Shown here piece by piece: positions 16,730-24,820 of a DNA stretch of 64,000 bases (positions are counted from its first letter, which is position 1; every line of letters starts with the position of its first letter). The stretch covers positions 496,001 to 560,000 of the forward strand of contig OW818662.1 of assembly GCA_942492915.1 (NCBI GenBank), read 5' to 3'. Under the pieces are notes generated by a model. It was not told the origin of the DNA. It ran no database searches and saw only the letters and a list, made by a program, of their open reading frames with translations. Source of the DNA: Turneriella sp942492915 (GTDB lineage: Bacteria > Spirochaetota > Leptospiria > Turneriellales > Turneriellaceae). The position numbers were made by a program, and so were the translations under genes.

Positions 16730-17392
16730 ATGACTGAAACTAAACCTTATGTCGCCTTTTTTGATCTCGACGATACCCTGCTCGCTGACAATAGCGGCAA
16801 GGTGTTTTGGGATTACTGCGTGCAGAACAAAATTTATTCCCCGCTGCAGATGGGGTTTCTGGGCTTTTCGCTCTTTCTGTACCTGACGGGTTTTGCCGAA
16901 ACAGAAGAGTTTGTTCGAAGCTGGGCAAAATGCTTCAAAGGTTGGGAAACGGCTAAAATGGAATTTGTGACCAAAGAGTTGTTTGATCTAAGAATCCGCA
17001 ACCTCATTCGCCCGCAGGCCCGCGAGGCAATCGAACACCATAGACGTCTTGGTGCAGAAACAGTCATCTTATCTGCTTCGACACCATATGTGTGCGATCC
17101 GGTCAAAGACCACCTCAATATGCACGCCGCGATCTGCACTCCGCTGGGCATTGAAAACGGACAGTTCACCGGCAATCTTGCGGGACCGTATGTTTTCGGC
17201 GAACAAAAACACCTGTCGGCGCTCGATTACTGCGCAGAGAAGGGGTATGACATCACAAGTTGCTTTTATTACGGCGATGCCTATACCGACAGGTTTGTCA
17301 TGGAGGCGGTCGGCACCCCGGTCTGCGTCACACCTGACAGAAGGCTGCGGGCGCACGCCCAGGAAAATAACTGGCAAATCGTCGAGTGGTAA
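16730..17392 (+). CDS. HAD-family phosphatase, SerB-like (IB subfamily)
   Basis: The 220-residue protein opens with VAFFDLDDTLL (nucleophile and acid aspartates), has VILSASTPYVCDP (motif II) and YYGDAYTDRFVMEAVG (motif III/IV). The helical cap between motifs I and II is typical of the HAD-IB group (phosphoserine phosphatase and relatives). Substrate is uncertain. ATG 16730 gives a compact start; an upstream TTG at 16691 overlapping the polB stop is less likely. It may be transcribed with the PolB cassette but looks like a housekeeping gene. Confidence 0.75.
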   Translation: MTETKPYVAFFDLDDTLLADNSGKVFWDYCVQNKIYSPLQMGFLGFSLFLYLTGFAETEEFVRSWAKCFKGWETAKMEFVTKELFDLRIRNLIRPQAREAIEHHRRLGAETVILSASTPYVCDPVKDHLNMHAAICTPLGIENGQFTGNLAGPYVFGEQKHLSALDYCAEKGYDITSCFYYGDAYTDRFVMEAVGTPVCVTPDRRLRAHAQENNWQIVEW

Positions 17393-17470
17393 AGTGGTCG
17401 GGTGCGGCAGCGGGCCCTTTTGCTCGCCACACCGTCCCGCATTTTGATTACGTCGTCTGACAAAAGGTAC

Positions 17471-17959
17471 ATGGGCACCTATACTTTTTCACCTTCGTTC
17501 GAGCAAAGATTTCTTGAGCTCGAGAAAAAATTCCCACGTCGCTCTTCCCTTGTGCTGTGGTCGTTGCACCTGGCGCAAGAAGATATCGGCTACATCACGC
17601 CCGAGGCGGTCGATTATATCGCCGGGCGCGTAGGGGTCTCTCCTGCCTGGATCAAGGGCGTGGTTTCCTTTTATTCGATGTTTCGCGAGAAACCCATCGG
17701 AAAATACCACTTGAACGTCTGCAGTAACCTTATGTGCCAGATCAAAGGTTCAGACAAAATAGAGGCAGTGATACACGAAAAACTGGGTATCAGCGATGGT
17801 GAAACCACCACAGATGGCAAATTCACATTTACGCGCCAGGTAGAATGCCTCGCGGCATGCGGATTTGCCCCTGCGATGCTGGTGAACAATGACTTTTATG
17901 AGATGCTCACCCCTGAAAATGTCTCCCGGCTGATCGACGATCTTGCGTCAAAAGGTTGA
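17471..17959 (+). CDS. nuoE: NADH-quinone oxidoreductase subunit E
   Basis: NuoE holds the 2Fe-2S cluster N1a beside NuoF in the NADH-oxidising tip. The thioredoxin-like domain shows VCSNLMC and VECLAACGFAP, supplying four cysteines with CX4C and CX3C spacing. The 162-residue length from ATG 17471 is normal. No nuoF follows, since two tRNA genes come next; nuoG-nuoI are 6 kb away on the other strand. Confidence 0.9.
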   Translation: MGTYTFSPSFEQRFLELEKKFPRRSSLVLWSLHLAQEDIGYITPEAVDYIAGRVGVSPAWIKGVVSFYSMFREKPIGKYHLNVCSNLMCQIKGSDKIEAVIHEKLGISDGETTTDGKFTFTRQVECLAACGFAPAMLVNNDFYEMLTPENVSRLIDDLASKG

Positions 17960-18011
17960 CGATCTGTCTTATTTACCGTTTGTTCCGTACTGCTTAATCA
18001 TTGAAGCGTTT

Positions 18012-18084
18012 GCTGCCTTAGCTCAGTCGGTAGAGCAACTGCCTTGTAAGCAGTAGGTCGTCAGTTCGATTCTGACAGGCAGCT
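18012..18084 (+). tRNA. tRNA-Thr (TGT)
   Basis: A full cloverleaf is visible: acceptor GCTGCCT/AGGCAGC, D-arm TTAGCTCAGTCGGTAGAGC, anticodon loop CTTGTAA with anticodon TGT, and T-arm GTTCGATTC. No CCA is encoded. Confidence 0.95.
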
Positions 18085-18090
18085 AATTGA

Positions 18091-18131
18091 GCGAAATGTA
18101 ATCGGGGCCAAAGCCCCCGATTACATTTCGC
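18091..18131. repeat. 17-bp perfect inverted repeat between the two tRNA genes
   Basis: GCGAAATGTAATCGGGG at 18091-18107 pairs perfectly with CCCCGATTACATTTCGC at 18115-18131. It lies in the 52-bp spacer between tRNA-Thr and tRNA-Tyr. It may be a processing signal for the tRNA precursor or a two-way terminator without T-run. Confidence 0.6.
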
Positions 18132-18136
18132 CATAT

Positions 18137-18219
18137 GGGTAGGTGGCCGAGTGGTTAATGGCGCCAGACTGTAAATCTGGTCTCTCCGGAGTACGAAGGT
18201 TCGAATCCTTCCCTGCCCA
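18137..18219 (+). tRNA. tRNA-Tyr (GTA), island integration site
   Basis: This is a long-variable-arm tRNA of 83 bases: acceptor GGGTAGG/CCTGCCC (one G-T pair), anticodon loop CTGTAAA with GTA, and T-arm GTTCGAATC. Base composition drops sharply immediately after it, which marks the left end of the island. I found no second copy of its 3' end, so the right boundary is probably outside the window. Confidence 0.95.
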
Positions 18220-19396
18220 CATAATCTCTAGCGAATCCTCGCAGAGCCCAGTTGTCATCAAGTTGATAGTCTGGTTTTTCTATTTTCCTAGATTCTGAAG
18301 GGAGCAAATCATCCAAAGCAAAATGATTTAGATTTGCTAGAAATGAGTATTCGTTTAGGTATAGGGTAGAGTAGGTTGGGTTTATCCATACATAAGATGC
18401 GAAACTGCGTTTGAGTATCGAGTTTCTACCTTCTGCTACCTGCGAATGAATTCCGTTCTTACTCCACCTTTGTCTGGACCATTTGTTGCGTTTGTCCGCA
18501 GACTTTCGGGAATGATTTATCTTTCTGTGGTTCCATGAGGGTAGGGAATAACCCATGTCTGTGAAGATAGGGTTATGTACTGGGATGTATTTGAATACTA
18601 TAGGGTTAATTGTTTCTGCTTTTGAATTGGGAATGGAGTCGTAGAAGACCGGACCTTTTTTGGTAGCGAGAGTATTTACTAGAGTGCCTACTTGCTTGCC
18701 TCCCAGTGATTCAGACATGTAGATACTTGAGGTTTGACCTTTGTGTTTGAATCGTTTTCTGCCTTTGTTTGCAAGGCTCCCGCAAGAATATAGGACTACT
18801 GTGTCTGCTTGGGGTATGGGTTGGTCTTTGACTAGTTCTGTTAGGTCTTGATTGCGGTCTTTAGGGAATCTGAAGTTGTGATATTTTAGTTTGTTGTCTT
18901 CATAGAATTTCTTCTGCATTCTTGGTATCACATGCGATGCGAAAAGCTGAAGCCTGCGCTTGAGTTTTATGGCAGTAGTGTATGATACTCCCAGTCTCTT
19001 GGTAATTTCGGTGCTGGTTAATACTTTTGGATATTGTAATTGTGATTCCTTGAGTAGGTAGCTAAAAGTCCATCTGGGTAACTTCAGGTGGTGTAAGGGA
19101 GTCCCCGAAAGTCTGGTTTGTTGCTTATGACATTTTGGACATCTGAGTACTGAATCTCTGTTGCTTTCTAGTTTTGCCAACCTGGCTCCACAGCAGAACT
19201 TGGGATAGAACTGATCCAGTAGCTGATCAGTAAGCTGAGTGTAGTAGTGGGTGTCTAGTTGTAGGGATTGAGGGGTTTCTTGGGTTTGCGAGGATTGTGT
19301 AGGGAAGATATGGCACAATAGGGGTGTTGAGCCTACTGAATTCTGCGAATCCAACATAGGCCTATGGATTGGCAGTTGAGATTCAGTTTCAAGCAT
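18155..19396 (-). CDS. IS1595-like transposase ORF ending antisense inside tRNA-Tyr
   Basis: The 413-residue protein has a zinc-ribbon (CCG...CPKC, residues ~68-90), then a region with TRLSGTPLHHLKLPRWTFSY and a helix-turn-helix (TSTEITKRLGVSYTTAIKLK), the usual start of IS1595/ISXO2-type transposases. Possible DDE residues are the aspartates in QADTVVLY and NPIFTDMGYS and the glutamate in SQVAEGRNSILK; the first lacks the usual DE pair. The last ~25 residues (GREGFEPSYS...) are antisense tRNA-Tyr, so the C-terminus was created at the junction or belongs to the target. Terminal inverted repeats were not found. It may be degenerate. Confidence 0.6.
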   Translation of the reverse strand: MLETESQLPIHRPMLDSQNSVGSTPLLCHIFPTQSSQTQETPQSLQLDTHYYTQLTDQLLDQFYPKFCCGARLAKLESNRDSVLRCPKCHKQQTRLSGTPLHHLKLPRWTFSYLLKESQLQYPKVLTSTEITKRLGVSYTTAIKLKRRLQLFASHVIPRMQKKFYEDNKLKYHNFRFPKDRNQDLTELVKDQPIPQADTVVLYSCGSLANKGRKRFKHKGQTSSIYMSESLGGKQVGTLVNTLATKKGPVFYDSIPNSKAETINPIVFKYIPVHNPIFTDMGYSLPSWNHRKINHSRKSADKRNKWSRQRWSKNGIHSQVAEGRNSILKRSFASYVWINPTYSTLYLNEYSFLANLNHFALDDLLPSESRKIEKPDYQLDDNWALRGFARDYVGREGFEPSYSGETRFTVWRH

Positions 19397-19451
19397 TTTT
19401 GGTAGTTTTCACTATACAGGCTTTTGCAGGCTGATAAGTTCTGAACAGACA

Positions 19452-19640
19452 GTAACCATACTAAATTTGACCATTCCATGGTAAGGTTCATTGTCCTGAA
19501 GCCTCATTTCTGTTCATTCTAATAGCTGTAACCATACTAATTATTACCATTTCATGGTAAGTTTAGGTTCTCTGTACTGAGTCTGTTTATTCAAATCAAA
19601 CCTATGTAACCATACTAAAACCTACCATCATATGGTATCA
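19452..19640 (+). repeat. three iterons, 76-78 bp apart
   Basis: GTAACCATACTAA recurs exactly at 19452, 19528 and 19606. After a short gap each copy continues with a palindrome whose arms are kept while the centre varies: ACCATTCCATGGT, TTACCATTTCATGGTAA and TACCATCATATGGTA. The preserved pairing suggests binding sites for a dimeric protein, either the initiator or the transposase next door. Confidence 0.7.
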
Positions 19641-19862
19641 TTTGACTCTCTATTCTTGATTTGATAGGTTTTTTTGACGGTTACTGTAGGGGAAAATAGT
19701 GCAAAAAGACTAGCTGGTTCTGGTCTAGGACAAGATAGTCATATTTATTCTGAGACATTATAGAACTATAACAGACTTGATTCACTTGTCAATATCCACA
19801 AAAACTGCACAAAGATAAATACTCAGCTAATACATTCATTCGATAAAAGAATCAGCTATATG

Positions 19863-19892
19863 GCTTCGTGCTCCCCAAAAGGAGCACGAAGC
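19863..19892 (+). repeat. 12-bp perfect hairpin before the initiator gene
   Basis: GCTTCGTGCTCC pairs with GGAGCACGAAGC around CCAAAA. No T-run follows. Hairpins like this serve as nick sites for rolling-circle initiators, and the next gene is of that class. Confidence 0.5.
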
Positions 19893-20025
19893 TTAACAGT
19901 CATAGATACAGATTCAAGAATAATAACTATTTCTCCTGTTTTAAGGAGTTTTCAATAGACGATTATTGCTGTTTGATTCTTGGTAACATGAAGTTATGAG
20001 ATTTGTCTGGTCTTGTTATGTTGAT

Positions 20026-21150
20026 ATGATCGATTCAATAAACATATACCAAAATGCGAACCCAGAAGATGAAGCTAAGTTCATTATGGGTGAAGATTCT
20101 AATGTATTCCACTCTGTAGATAGAGTTGGCGAAAGTAGTACTGCTGACATGTTTACGATTCGGAAGCAGAATTACGTTAGCAGATTCCGAAATTTCACAG
20201 CCCAGCCCAATACACCCAGAGCCTCTGTGATCAGAAACCAATTTATGAATATAGACAGCACAGCCATGTTTCAAGGTGCTTCTAGTAACTTGCAAACCTG
20301 TCCAGCTCATCTTATTGAAAGATTCTTTGATGCAATACAGAAAGAATGTGACAACAAGGGAAATAGCCATAATGTGAGGGAATGCAGAATCTCCAAACTG
20401 GACATAGCTCAGACCGTTGCCCTACCCAGGCCTTTTGCAGAGTACGGCAGGATATTCAGACATCTTGAACTTTATGAGAAGTTCCGAATGGTAGGCGAAT
20501 TTAATAATTCGACAGTATATTTTCCCGCACCTTATTCTTCCAAATTTCGGATATATGACAAAGGTTTTGAATTGGACTTACGCCCAGAGGAAATACAATC
20601 AATTGGTGAGGCAATGGGCCTTCCCTCTACGCGCTCAATCATTCGATTTGAACACTCACTGCATAACAACGCAGCGATTCAGAAGTTTCTCAAGGTAACG
20701 TCGGTCAATCAACTAATTGGCAAAGCACAGAAGATTGAAAGCGATTTCAAAGAATCTTTGAATAAGGCTCTTAATGAAATAAGTCTACCAGATGCAGATG
20801 CCAGTTTCGAGAATGAAGTTGCTGAATTACTTCTAAATGCAGAGGATTATAGCCACGATCAGTTAAGTCAGATGAATATTAAACTTCTAAATCTCTTGTC
20901 GTTGTTTTATCCCGGTCACATTGAAAATAAAATTAAGAGATTGAAAGGCTCTGTCCGCAGAAACAGCAGACGAACTTATTCTATTGCTCGCCAAGTTGCA
21001 AAGACTAGTCATCAAAGACTTTCAGCTCAAAATTCAGAGTTGATCAATGAGCTCATTGATAGTCTTCAAAATCCGATAGTACTCACGCACAGGGACTTCG
21101 AGGGAGATGACAAGGTTCTACAATTCTCATTCAATTCAGAGGCATCGTAG
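20026..21150 (+). CDS. gene II/X-type (rolling-circle) replication initiator
   Basis: The 374-residue protein begins MIDSINIYQN and has SKLDIAQTVALPRP near residue 123, then STVYFPAPYSSKFRIYDKGFEL and IIRFEHSLHN. The order of a basic strand, a YDK motif and a RxE strand is that of phage gene II / plasmid replication proteins, which nick one strand to start rolling-circle copying. The C-terminal third is helical and unassigned. I prefer ATG 20026 over 19996 because the paralogue at 28419 also starts MIDTI. No strong ribosome site is visible. Confidence 0.6.
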   Translation: MIDSINIYQNANPEDEAKFIMGEDSNVFHSVDRVGESSTADMFTIRKQNYVSRFRNFTAQPNTPRASVIRNQFMNIDSTAMFQGASSNLQTCPAHLIERFFDAIQKECDNKGNSHNVRECRISKLDIAQTVALPRPFAEYGRIFRHLELYEKFRMVGEFNNSTVYFPAPYSSKFRIYDKGFELDLRPEEIQSIGEAMGLPSTRSIIRFEHSLHNNAAIQKFLKVTSVNQLIGKAQKIESDFKESLNKALNEISLPDADASFENEVAELLLNAEDYSHDQLSQMNIKLLNLLSLFYPGHIENKIKRLKGSVRRNSRRTYSIARQVAKTSHQRLSAQNSELINELIDSLQNPIVLTHRDFEGDDKVLQFSFNSEAS

Positions 21151-21314
21151 AGCTCATTGCCTGTAAAAATCAATATTGTAAAAAGCTTCGAGACACTGTA
21201 TGCAAATATCCTATTTATATAATCACTGATATCTACATTCAATGTGCAGGTCTGTCAGGGGAGCCACGGGACATCGTAGTCCATTGCTGATTTTGAGAGT
21301 GTTTCGGGCACTAG

Positions 21315-21345
21315 CCCACCAGAGAACCAAAAGCCCTCTGGTGGG
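21315..21345 (-). terminator. 10-bp hairpin after a minus-strand operon
   Basis: CCCACCAGAG at 21315-21324 pairs with CTCTGGTGGG at 21336-21345. It follows the stop at 21359 in the minus direction. There is no T-run. Confidence 0.4.
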
Positions 21346-21358
21346 ATTACCCAGGTTT

Positions 21359-21823
21359 TTAAGGAGTTGGCAATTCACTATGGGGTGTCTTGCCCTGTAA
21401 GTAAGAGGTAGCATCGTATAGTTCAGCTCTAGGTACATAATCCACGGCGACCCCCTTCACTGCGTTTTGGTGCTTGCTGAGCTTGTGATAGTAGCCCATA
21501 AACAGTTTTTTGGGCACTTTTTCGTAAATCCAAATCTGAATATATGGTACCTTGTCCAAAAGCCATTCAATATGCCGGTAATCAACACCGTGCTCCATTC
21601 TGTCATATTTTATGGAGAATCCAGCTCTCTTCTTAACAACCGCTATAAGACCATAGTCATGTGTTCCATTGTTCATGATGCAAGAACACTGGTTCTTTGC
21701 GTAGACCAATGAATGTCCTTCCCGTTGAATTTTCTTCAACAGTTTGTTCTTGTGGTTTCCCTTGTCTTCGAATTCCTCTGCAAGACTTAGGTTCTTAATT
21801 TCTGTATTGTTTGCTTTAAGCAT
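21359..21823 (-). CDS. unknown island protein
   Basis: The 154-residue protein shows no family I recognise. It is mixed alpha/beta with YAKNQCSCIMNNGTHDYGLI and a central VPYIQIWIYEKVP. Its start overlaps the end of the upstream gene by 8 bp, so the two form an operon, with a terminator-like hairpin downstream. The pair sits beside the replication initiator but in the opposite direction. Confidence 0.6.
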   Translation of the reverse strand: MLKANNTEIKNLSLAEEFEDKGNHKNKLLKKIQREGHSLVYAKNQCSCIMNNGTHDYGLIAVVKKRAGFSIKYDRMEHGVDYRHIEWLLDKVPYIQIWIYEKVPKKLFMGYYHKLSKHQNAVKGVAVDYVPRAELYDATSYLQGKTPHSELPTP

Positions 21824-22256
21824 ATGCTTTCTCCTTGATTTCGATATTCTCTAATTTGAATTCTGCAATTGGGTATTCACCAGAAACATAGCCAGTTATC
21901 TGAGTGAACTGGTTGATACTGAAAGGTCTATAATCTTCATCTTCTCTGTTCCATGGATCAAGTTCGCCCGGTTGAACTCGGCTATGGAGCCAGTCTTTGG
22001 AAATGTCATTGAACACGAACAGATGTACATTCGTATTGTTCATCCTTGAGAAGACTTCAGAATGGATTTTAAATCCCAATTCTGCATCCTTCAGATTAGA
22101 GACAACAGGTTTGCTATTCTGAACGAGAACAGGAATGATTCTGTTTCCATCAGAGAATACCATCTCTGTATCGCTGACATCTTTAATATTCTGGAATCCT
22201 GATTTAGACAGAAAGGATTCAATCTGTTTTTTAAAATTATTATTATTGTGGCTCAT
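21816..22256 (-). CDS. unknown island protein, first gene of a two-gene operon
   Basis: The 146-residue product (MSHNNNNFKKQIESFLSKSG...) has an alternating pattern with VHLFVFNDISKDW in the middle and no recognised motif. It has a very strong AGGAGG site before the ATG at 22256. It overlaps the following gene by 8 bp. Confidence 0.62.
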   Translation of the reverse strand: MSHNNNNFKKQIESFLSKSGFQNIKDVSDTEMVFSDGNRIIPVLVQNSKPVVSNLKDAELGFKIHSEVFSRMNNTNVHLFVFNDISKDWLHSRVQPGELDPWNREDEDYRPFSINQFTQITGYVSGEYPIAEFKLENIEIKEKAYA

Positions 22257-22557
22257 TTGCTGGAGCCTCCTGAAAGTTATTTTGAAAAGTGTTCGCTCTT
22301 CAATACATATATTTCACCACGAACGGAAACATCTGTCAATAGTATCCAGCAAAAAAAGTGAAAATATGAAACATTTATCTCTGCATCTTGAAGAATATTT
22401 CAAGTAACTATGTAGTACTTATTCCACCGGTAAAAGTGAGCTTCGAGCCCCCCGGCATCAAATTTCAGCACGTGATAGTGCTCTTGTTTTTTTCCATTCG
22501 AGTAAGACTGCATCGTTAGAACAACCTCTAAAGAGCAGCATCAGATGGAGCAAATCA
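22257..22557. other. intergenic region with a plus-strand intrinsic terminator
   Basis: AGCAC/GTGCT at 22467-22482 is followed by CTTGTTTTTTT, a compact intrinsic terminator on the plus strand ending near 22493. A 13-codon frame (22366-22407) lies upstream of it, which could be a leader peptide or chance. Nothing else is evident. Confidence 0.45.
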
Positions 22558-22788
22558 ATGCAACAGATATTCAATGTGGCAATTAAGAATGGAATGAGCA
22601 GGGCACAAGCCTATGAGTTAATGAATAGAATTGTTACCCTTAAGAAAACGAAAGTCTATCAAGAATTGCAAAAGAAGAATCGTAGCAATTCATCTTGGTC
22701 AGATGTCGAGCACATGATTCGCAGATATCAACTCTCTGGTGATCAGTACCAAATACTGAAGAGAAACTACTTCAGTTACGTCCCGTAA
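22558..22788 (+). CDS. small unknown island protein
   Basis: This 76-residue basic, helical protein (MQQIFNVAIKNGMSRAQAYE...) has GGAG eight bases before the ATG and an intrinsic terminator right after its stop. I do not recognise it. The SRAQAYELMNRI segment looks like a helix-turn-helix helix, but that is only a resemblance. Confidence 0.6.
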   Translation: MQQIFNVAIKNGMSRAQAYELMNRIVTLKKTKVYQELQKKNRSNSSWSDVEHMIRRYQLSGDQYQILKRNYFSYVP

Positions 22789-22795
22789 TCACCAA

Positions 22796-22832
22796 GGCAA
22801 TCCAGTTAAAACCTGGGTTGCCCTTCTTTTTT
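22796..22832 (+). terminator. intrinsic terminator
   Basis: GGCAATCCAG pairs with CTGGGTTGCC (one T-G pair) around seven bases and is followed by CTTCTTTTTT. Confidence 0.85.
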
Positions 22833-22884
22833 CATGGATAAGCCCATATTCTAACGAAATGGCACCAAAAAACGGAGATTGATT

Positions 22885-23235
22885 ATGAACATACTGGAAG
22901 TTGCTAAGAATTACACTAAGAGTTCAGGCAAGATGCTGATAGGCAAGACTGTAAGCTCTTTTGCAAGGTTGCAGACCACCAAGAAAGAAACACTGCTGAA
23001 GACGCTTCAAACAGGAAGTGTCATAGCTGCAGGAATGCTACTGGCTAGTAAGCTGTTTGGCCTTCAGGTCGTTCTGGGTTTGATGGGTGGCACCATCATG
23101 CTCGCTGATATCCTTGAGAAAGTCGAGGATGAAGAGCAGAGAGAACGGATTGAAAAGGCATTCAAAACTGCTAAAGAGAAGAATGTATCTGCTGAAGATT
23201 TAATGACTGAGGTGCTTGAGCTAACCAAGAAATAA
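22885..23235 (+). CDS. small membrane-associated island protein
   Basis: The 116-residue protein has a basic N-terminal helix, a hydrophobic stretch at roughly 48-77 (VIAAGMLLASKLFGLQVVLG, then LMGGTIMLADIL) and a charged C-terminal helix (EDEEQRERIEKAFKTAKEK). It is probably inserted in the inner membrane. ATG 22885 follows CGGAGATT. A terminator follows the stop. Function unknown. Confidence 0.65.
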   Translation: MNILEVAKNYTKSSGKMLIGKTVSSFARLQTTKKETLLKTLQTGSVIAAGMLLASKLFGLQVVLGLMGGTIMLADILEKVEDEEQRERIEKAFKTAKEKNVSAEDLMTEVLELTKK

Positions 23236-23253
23236 GCACACGAACATCACTCA

Positions 23254-23279
23254 CCCCATTCGAAAGAATGGGGTTTTTC
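23254..23279 (+). terminator. intrinsic terminator
   Basis: CCCCATTC-GAAA-GAATGGGG followed by TTTTTC, a stable tetraloop hairpin. Confidence 0.9.
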
Positions 23280-23363
23280 TTTTTCATTCGGGTTCAGAGC
23301 TTTAAGGGCAAGGTCTTTAAGACAAAGCCATTGATGCAAATCTATATGAACCCGGAGATTTCT

Positions 23364-23819
23364 ATGAAAAGGGTGATATTTGATTTTGATGGAACGTTAT
23401 TTGGTGAAGGTTCTGGTAACCAACGTTGGTTAGAGCTGTACGACTACCTCTGTGAATTACAACCAGAGAAGATATGGTTGTTTTCCAACGGCAGTAAATG
23501 GCTGACCAAACAGGATCAATCAGCTATTGCTTTCGAGCATATTGATGATTTCAGCAGAAATGCTGAAGACTTGTTCTTGGCTGAAGCAGCCATAGAGCAT
23601 GCTCAAATCAATGGGTATGAAGGTCTGCCAGAGAATGCTGCGTTGGTTAAGCGGGCTCCTGAGGGTTCAATCTTAGTCGATGATTTGGCAGAGACTTGGG
23701 TAGCAATAGCCAAATCTTCTGCAGAGGACACATTGACCCCTACAGAGTTCTTGAAAAGAGCAAAGAACGGTTCAATTTCACTGACAATTGATGCTAAAGG
23801 CTATCTGATGGCCTGTTAA
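23364..23819 (+). CDS. HAD-like hydrolase, short form
   Basis: The 151-residue protein begins MKRVIFDFDGTLFGEG, the HAD motif I with both aspartates. WLFSNGSKW fits motif II and ILVDDLAETW fits motif IV. The length leaves almost no cap, so the substrate could be large, such as a nucleic acid or protein phosphate. ATG 23364 follows CGGAGATT, the same leader as its neighbours. An anti-phage or plasmid-maintenance role is possible but not shown. Confidence 0.65.
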   Translation: MKRVIFDFDGTLFGEGSGNQRWLELYDYLCELQPEKIWLFSNGSKWLTKQDQSAIAFEHIDDFSRNAEDLFLAEAAIEHAQINGYEGLPENAALVKRAPEGSILVDDLAETWVAIAKSSAEDTLTPTEFLKRAKNGSISLTIDAKGYLMAC

Positions 23820-23831
23820 TCACTCACTTAT

Positions 23832-23862
23832 GGGTACTTCATCACTGAGGTACCCTTTTTTT
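23832..23862 (+). terminator. intrinsic terminator
   Basis: GGGTAC and GTACCC pair around a 12-base loop, followed by TTTTTTT. Confidence 0.75.
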
Positions 23863-23917
23863 CTTCGGCCACTCAGTCTTCGTAAAGAAGGCTAAATCAT
23901 AGTGGTCGGAGATTAAA

Positions 23918-24820
23918 GTGAAACAGAAAGAATTGATGACTCAGGTCACAGAGAGGATAGTTCAGATGTTGAGTGAAGGTGATGTGGAGAAGTGGACAAA
24001 GCCTTGGAGGCAATTTGGTGCTCCCAGAAACCTACAGACTGGTCGTAGGTATTCAGGCCCAGTAAATTTGCTTCTGCTACAGCTGAGCATGATGAAGTCA
24101 GACTTCCAATATCCAGCTTGGGCTACGTATCTTCAGATACAAGAAGCAGGTGGACATGTATTGTCAGGACAAAAGGCAACGCCAATTGTTTTTTGGAAAC
24201 CACTTGATAATGGAAATCAAGCTCCTGCAGAACAGACAGAGATATCAAGAGACAACCTGACTGAATCTGCAGGGAGAAAACCTGGCTTTGTCCTTCAGCA
24301 ATTCAGTGTATTCAATTTGGATCAAACCAATCTGGATGCAAAAGAAACGCTCAAGAAACTTGGGATGGAGCTGAGACCCCTCACAACAGATGCCGAGGTA
24401 GAGACATTCGTTTCAAAAATGGGAGCCAGTATCATCCACCGAGGTGATAGTGCTCACTATGATCGAATGGAAGACAAGATAGTCATGCCCTTACGTGAGG
24501 CGTTTCAGAGCATTCAGGATTATTATTCTACGGTCATGCATGAGCTTGTACATTGGACTGGACATGCCAATCGATTGAATCGTAATCTGAATGGTCACTT
24601 TGGCAGTGAAGACTACGCCAGAGAAGAGATAATCGCTGAACTGGGGTCACTCTACCTGTGCTCAGAATTGGGCATTGCAGGCAAGCTACAGCATAAAGAA
24701 TATCTTCACTCGTGGCTCAGCATCCTGAAGAAGGATTGCAGAGAGATATTCAGGCTTTCAGGGAAAGCCCAAGAAGCAGCTGAGTGGTTGTTAAACCAAT
24801 CAATACAGAAAGCTGCTTAA
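23918..24820 (+). CDS. ArdC-like anti-restriction protein (ssDNA-binding plus zincin)
   Basis: The 300-residue protein has the ArdC N-terminal ssDNA-binding domain (KWTKPWRQFGAPRNLQTGRRYSG shortened as WTKPW...YSGPVN, then PAWATYLQIQEAGGHVLSGQ and FWKP) and a C-terminal zinc metalloprotease-like domain with HELVH (H208-H212), WTGH and a downstream EEIIAELGS glutamate. ArdC proteins protect incoming plasmid DNA from host restriction. GTG 23918 follows CGGAGATT. Presence next to replication genes supports a conjugative or plasmid origin of this part. Confidence 0.88.
   Translation: MKQKELMTQVTERIVQMLSEGDVEKWTKPWRQFGAPRNLQTGRRYSGPVNLLLLQLSMMKSDFQYPAWATYLQIQEAGGHVLSGQKATPIVFWKPLDNGNQAPAEQTEISRDNLTESAGRKPGFVLQQFSVFNLDQTNLDAKETLKKLGMELRPLTTDAEVETFVSKMGASIIHRGDSAHYDRMEDKIVMPLREAFQSIQDYYSTVMHELVHWTGHANRLNRNLNGHFGSEDYAREEIIAELGSLYLCSELGIAGKLQHKEYLHSWLSILKKDCREIFRLSGKAQEAAEWLLNQSIQKAA

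Larger units (their letters stand above)
19397..20025. other. candidate replication origin region of the island
   Basis: This gene-free stretch holds three iterons (19452-19640), a DnaA-box-like ATATCCACA at 19792-19800 (one mismatch to TTATCCACA) and a 12-bp hairpin at 19863-19892. It lies directly before a gene II/X-type replication initiator. Together these parts look like a plasmid or phage origin; this is an inference from layout. Confidence 0.45.

Noticed and set aside
19452..19640. CRISPR-like repeat array
   Set aside because: Only three copies, repeat cores of 13 bases with internal palindromes of differing centres, 76-78 bp period and no cas genes nearby; iterons fit better.
22366..22407. 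13-codon leader peptide before a terminator (attenuator)
   Set aside because: No ribosome site, no codon bias that suggests attenuation, and no alternative antiterminator stem was evident.
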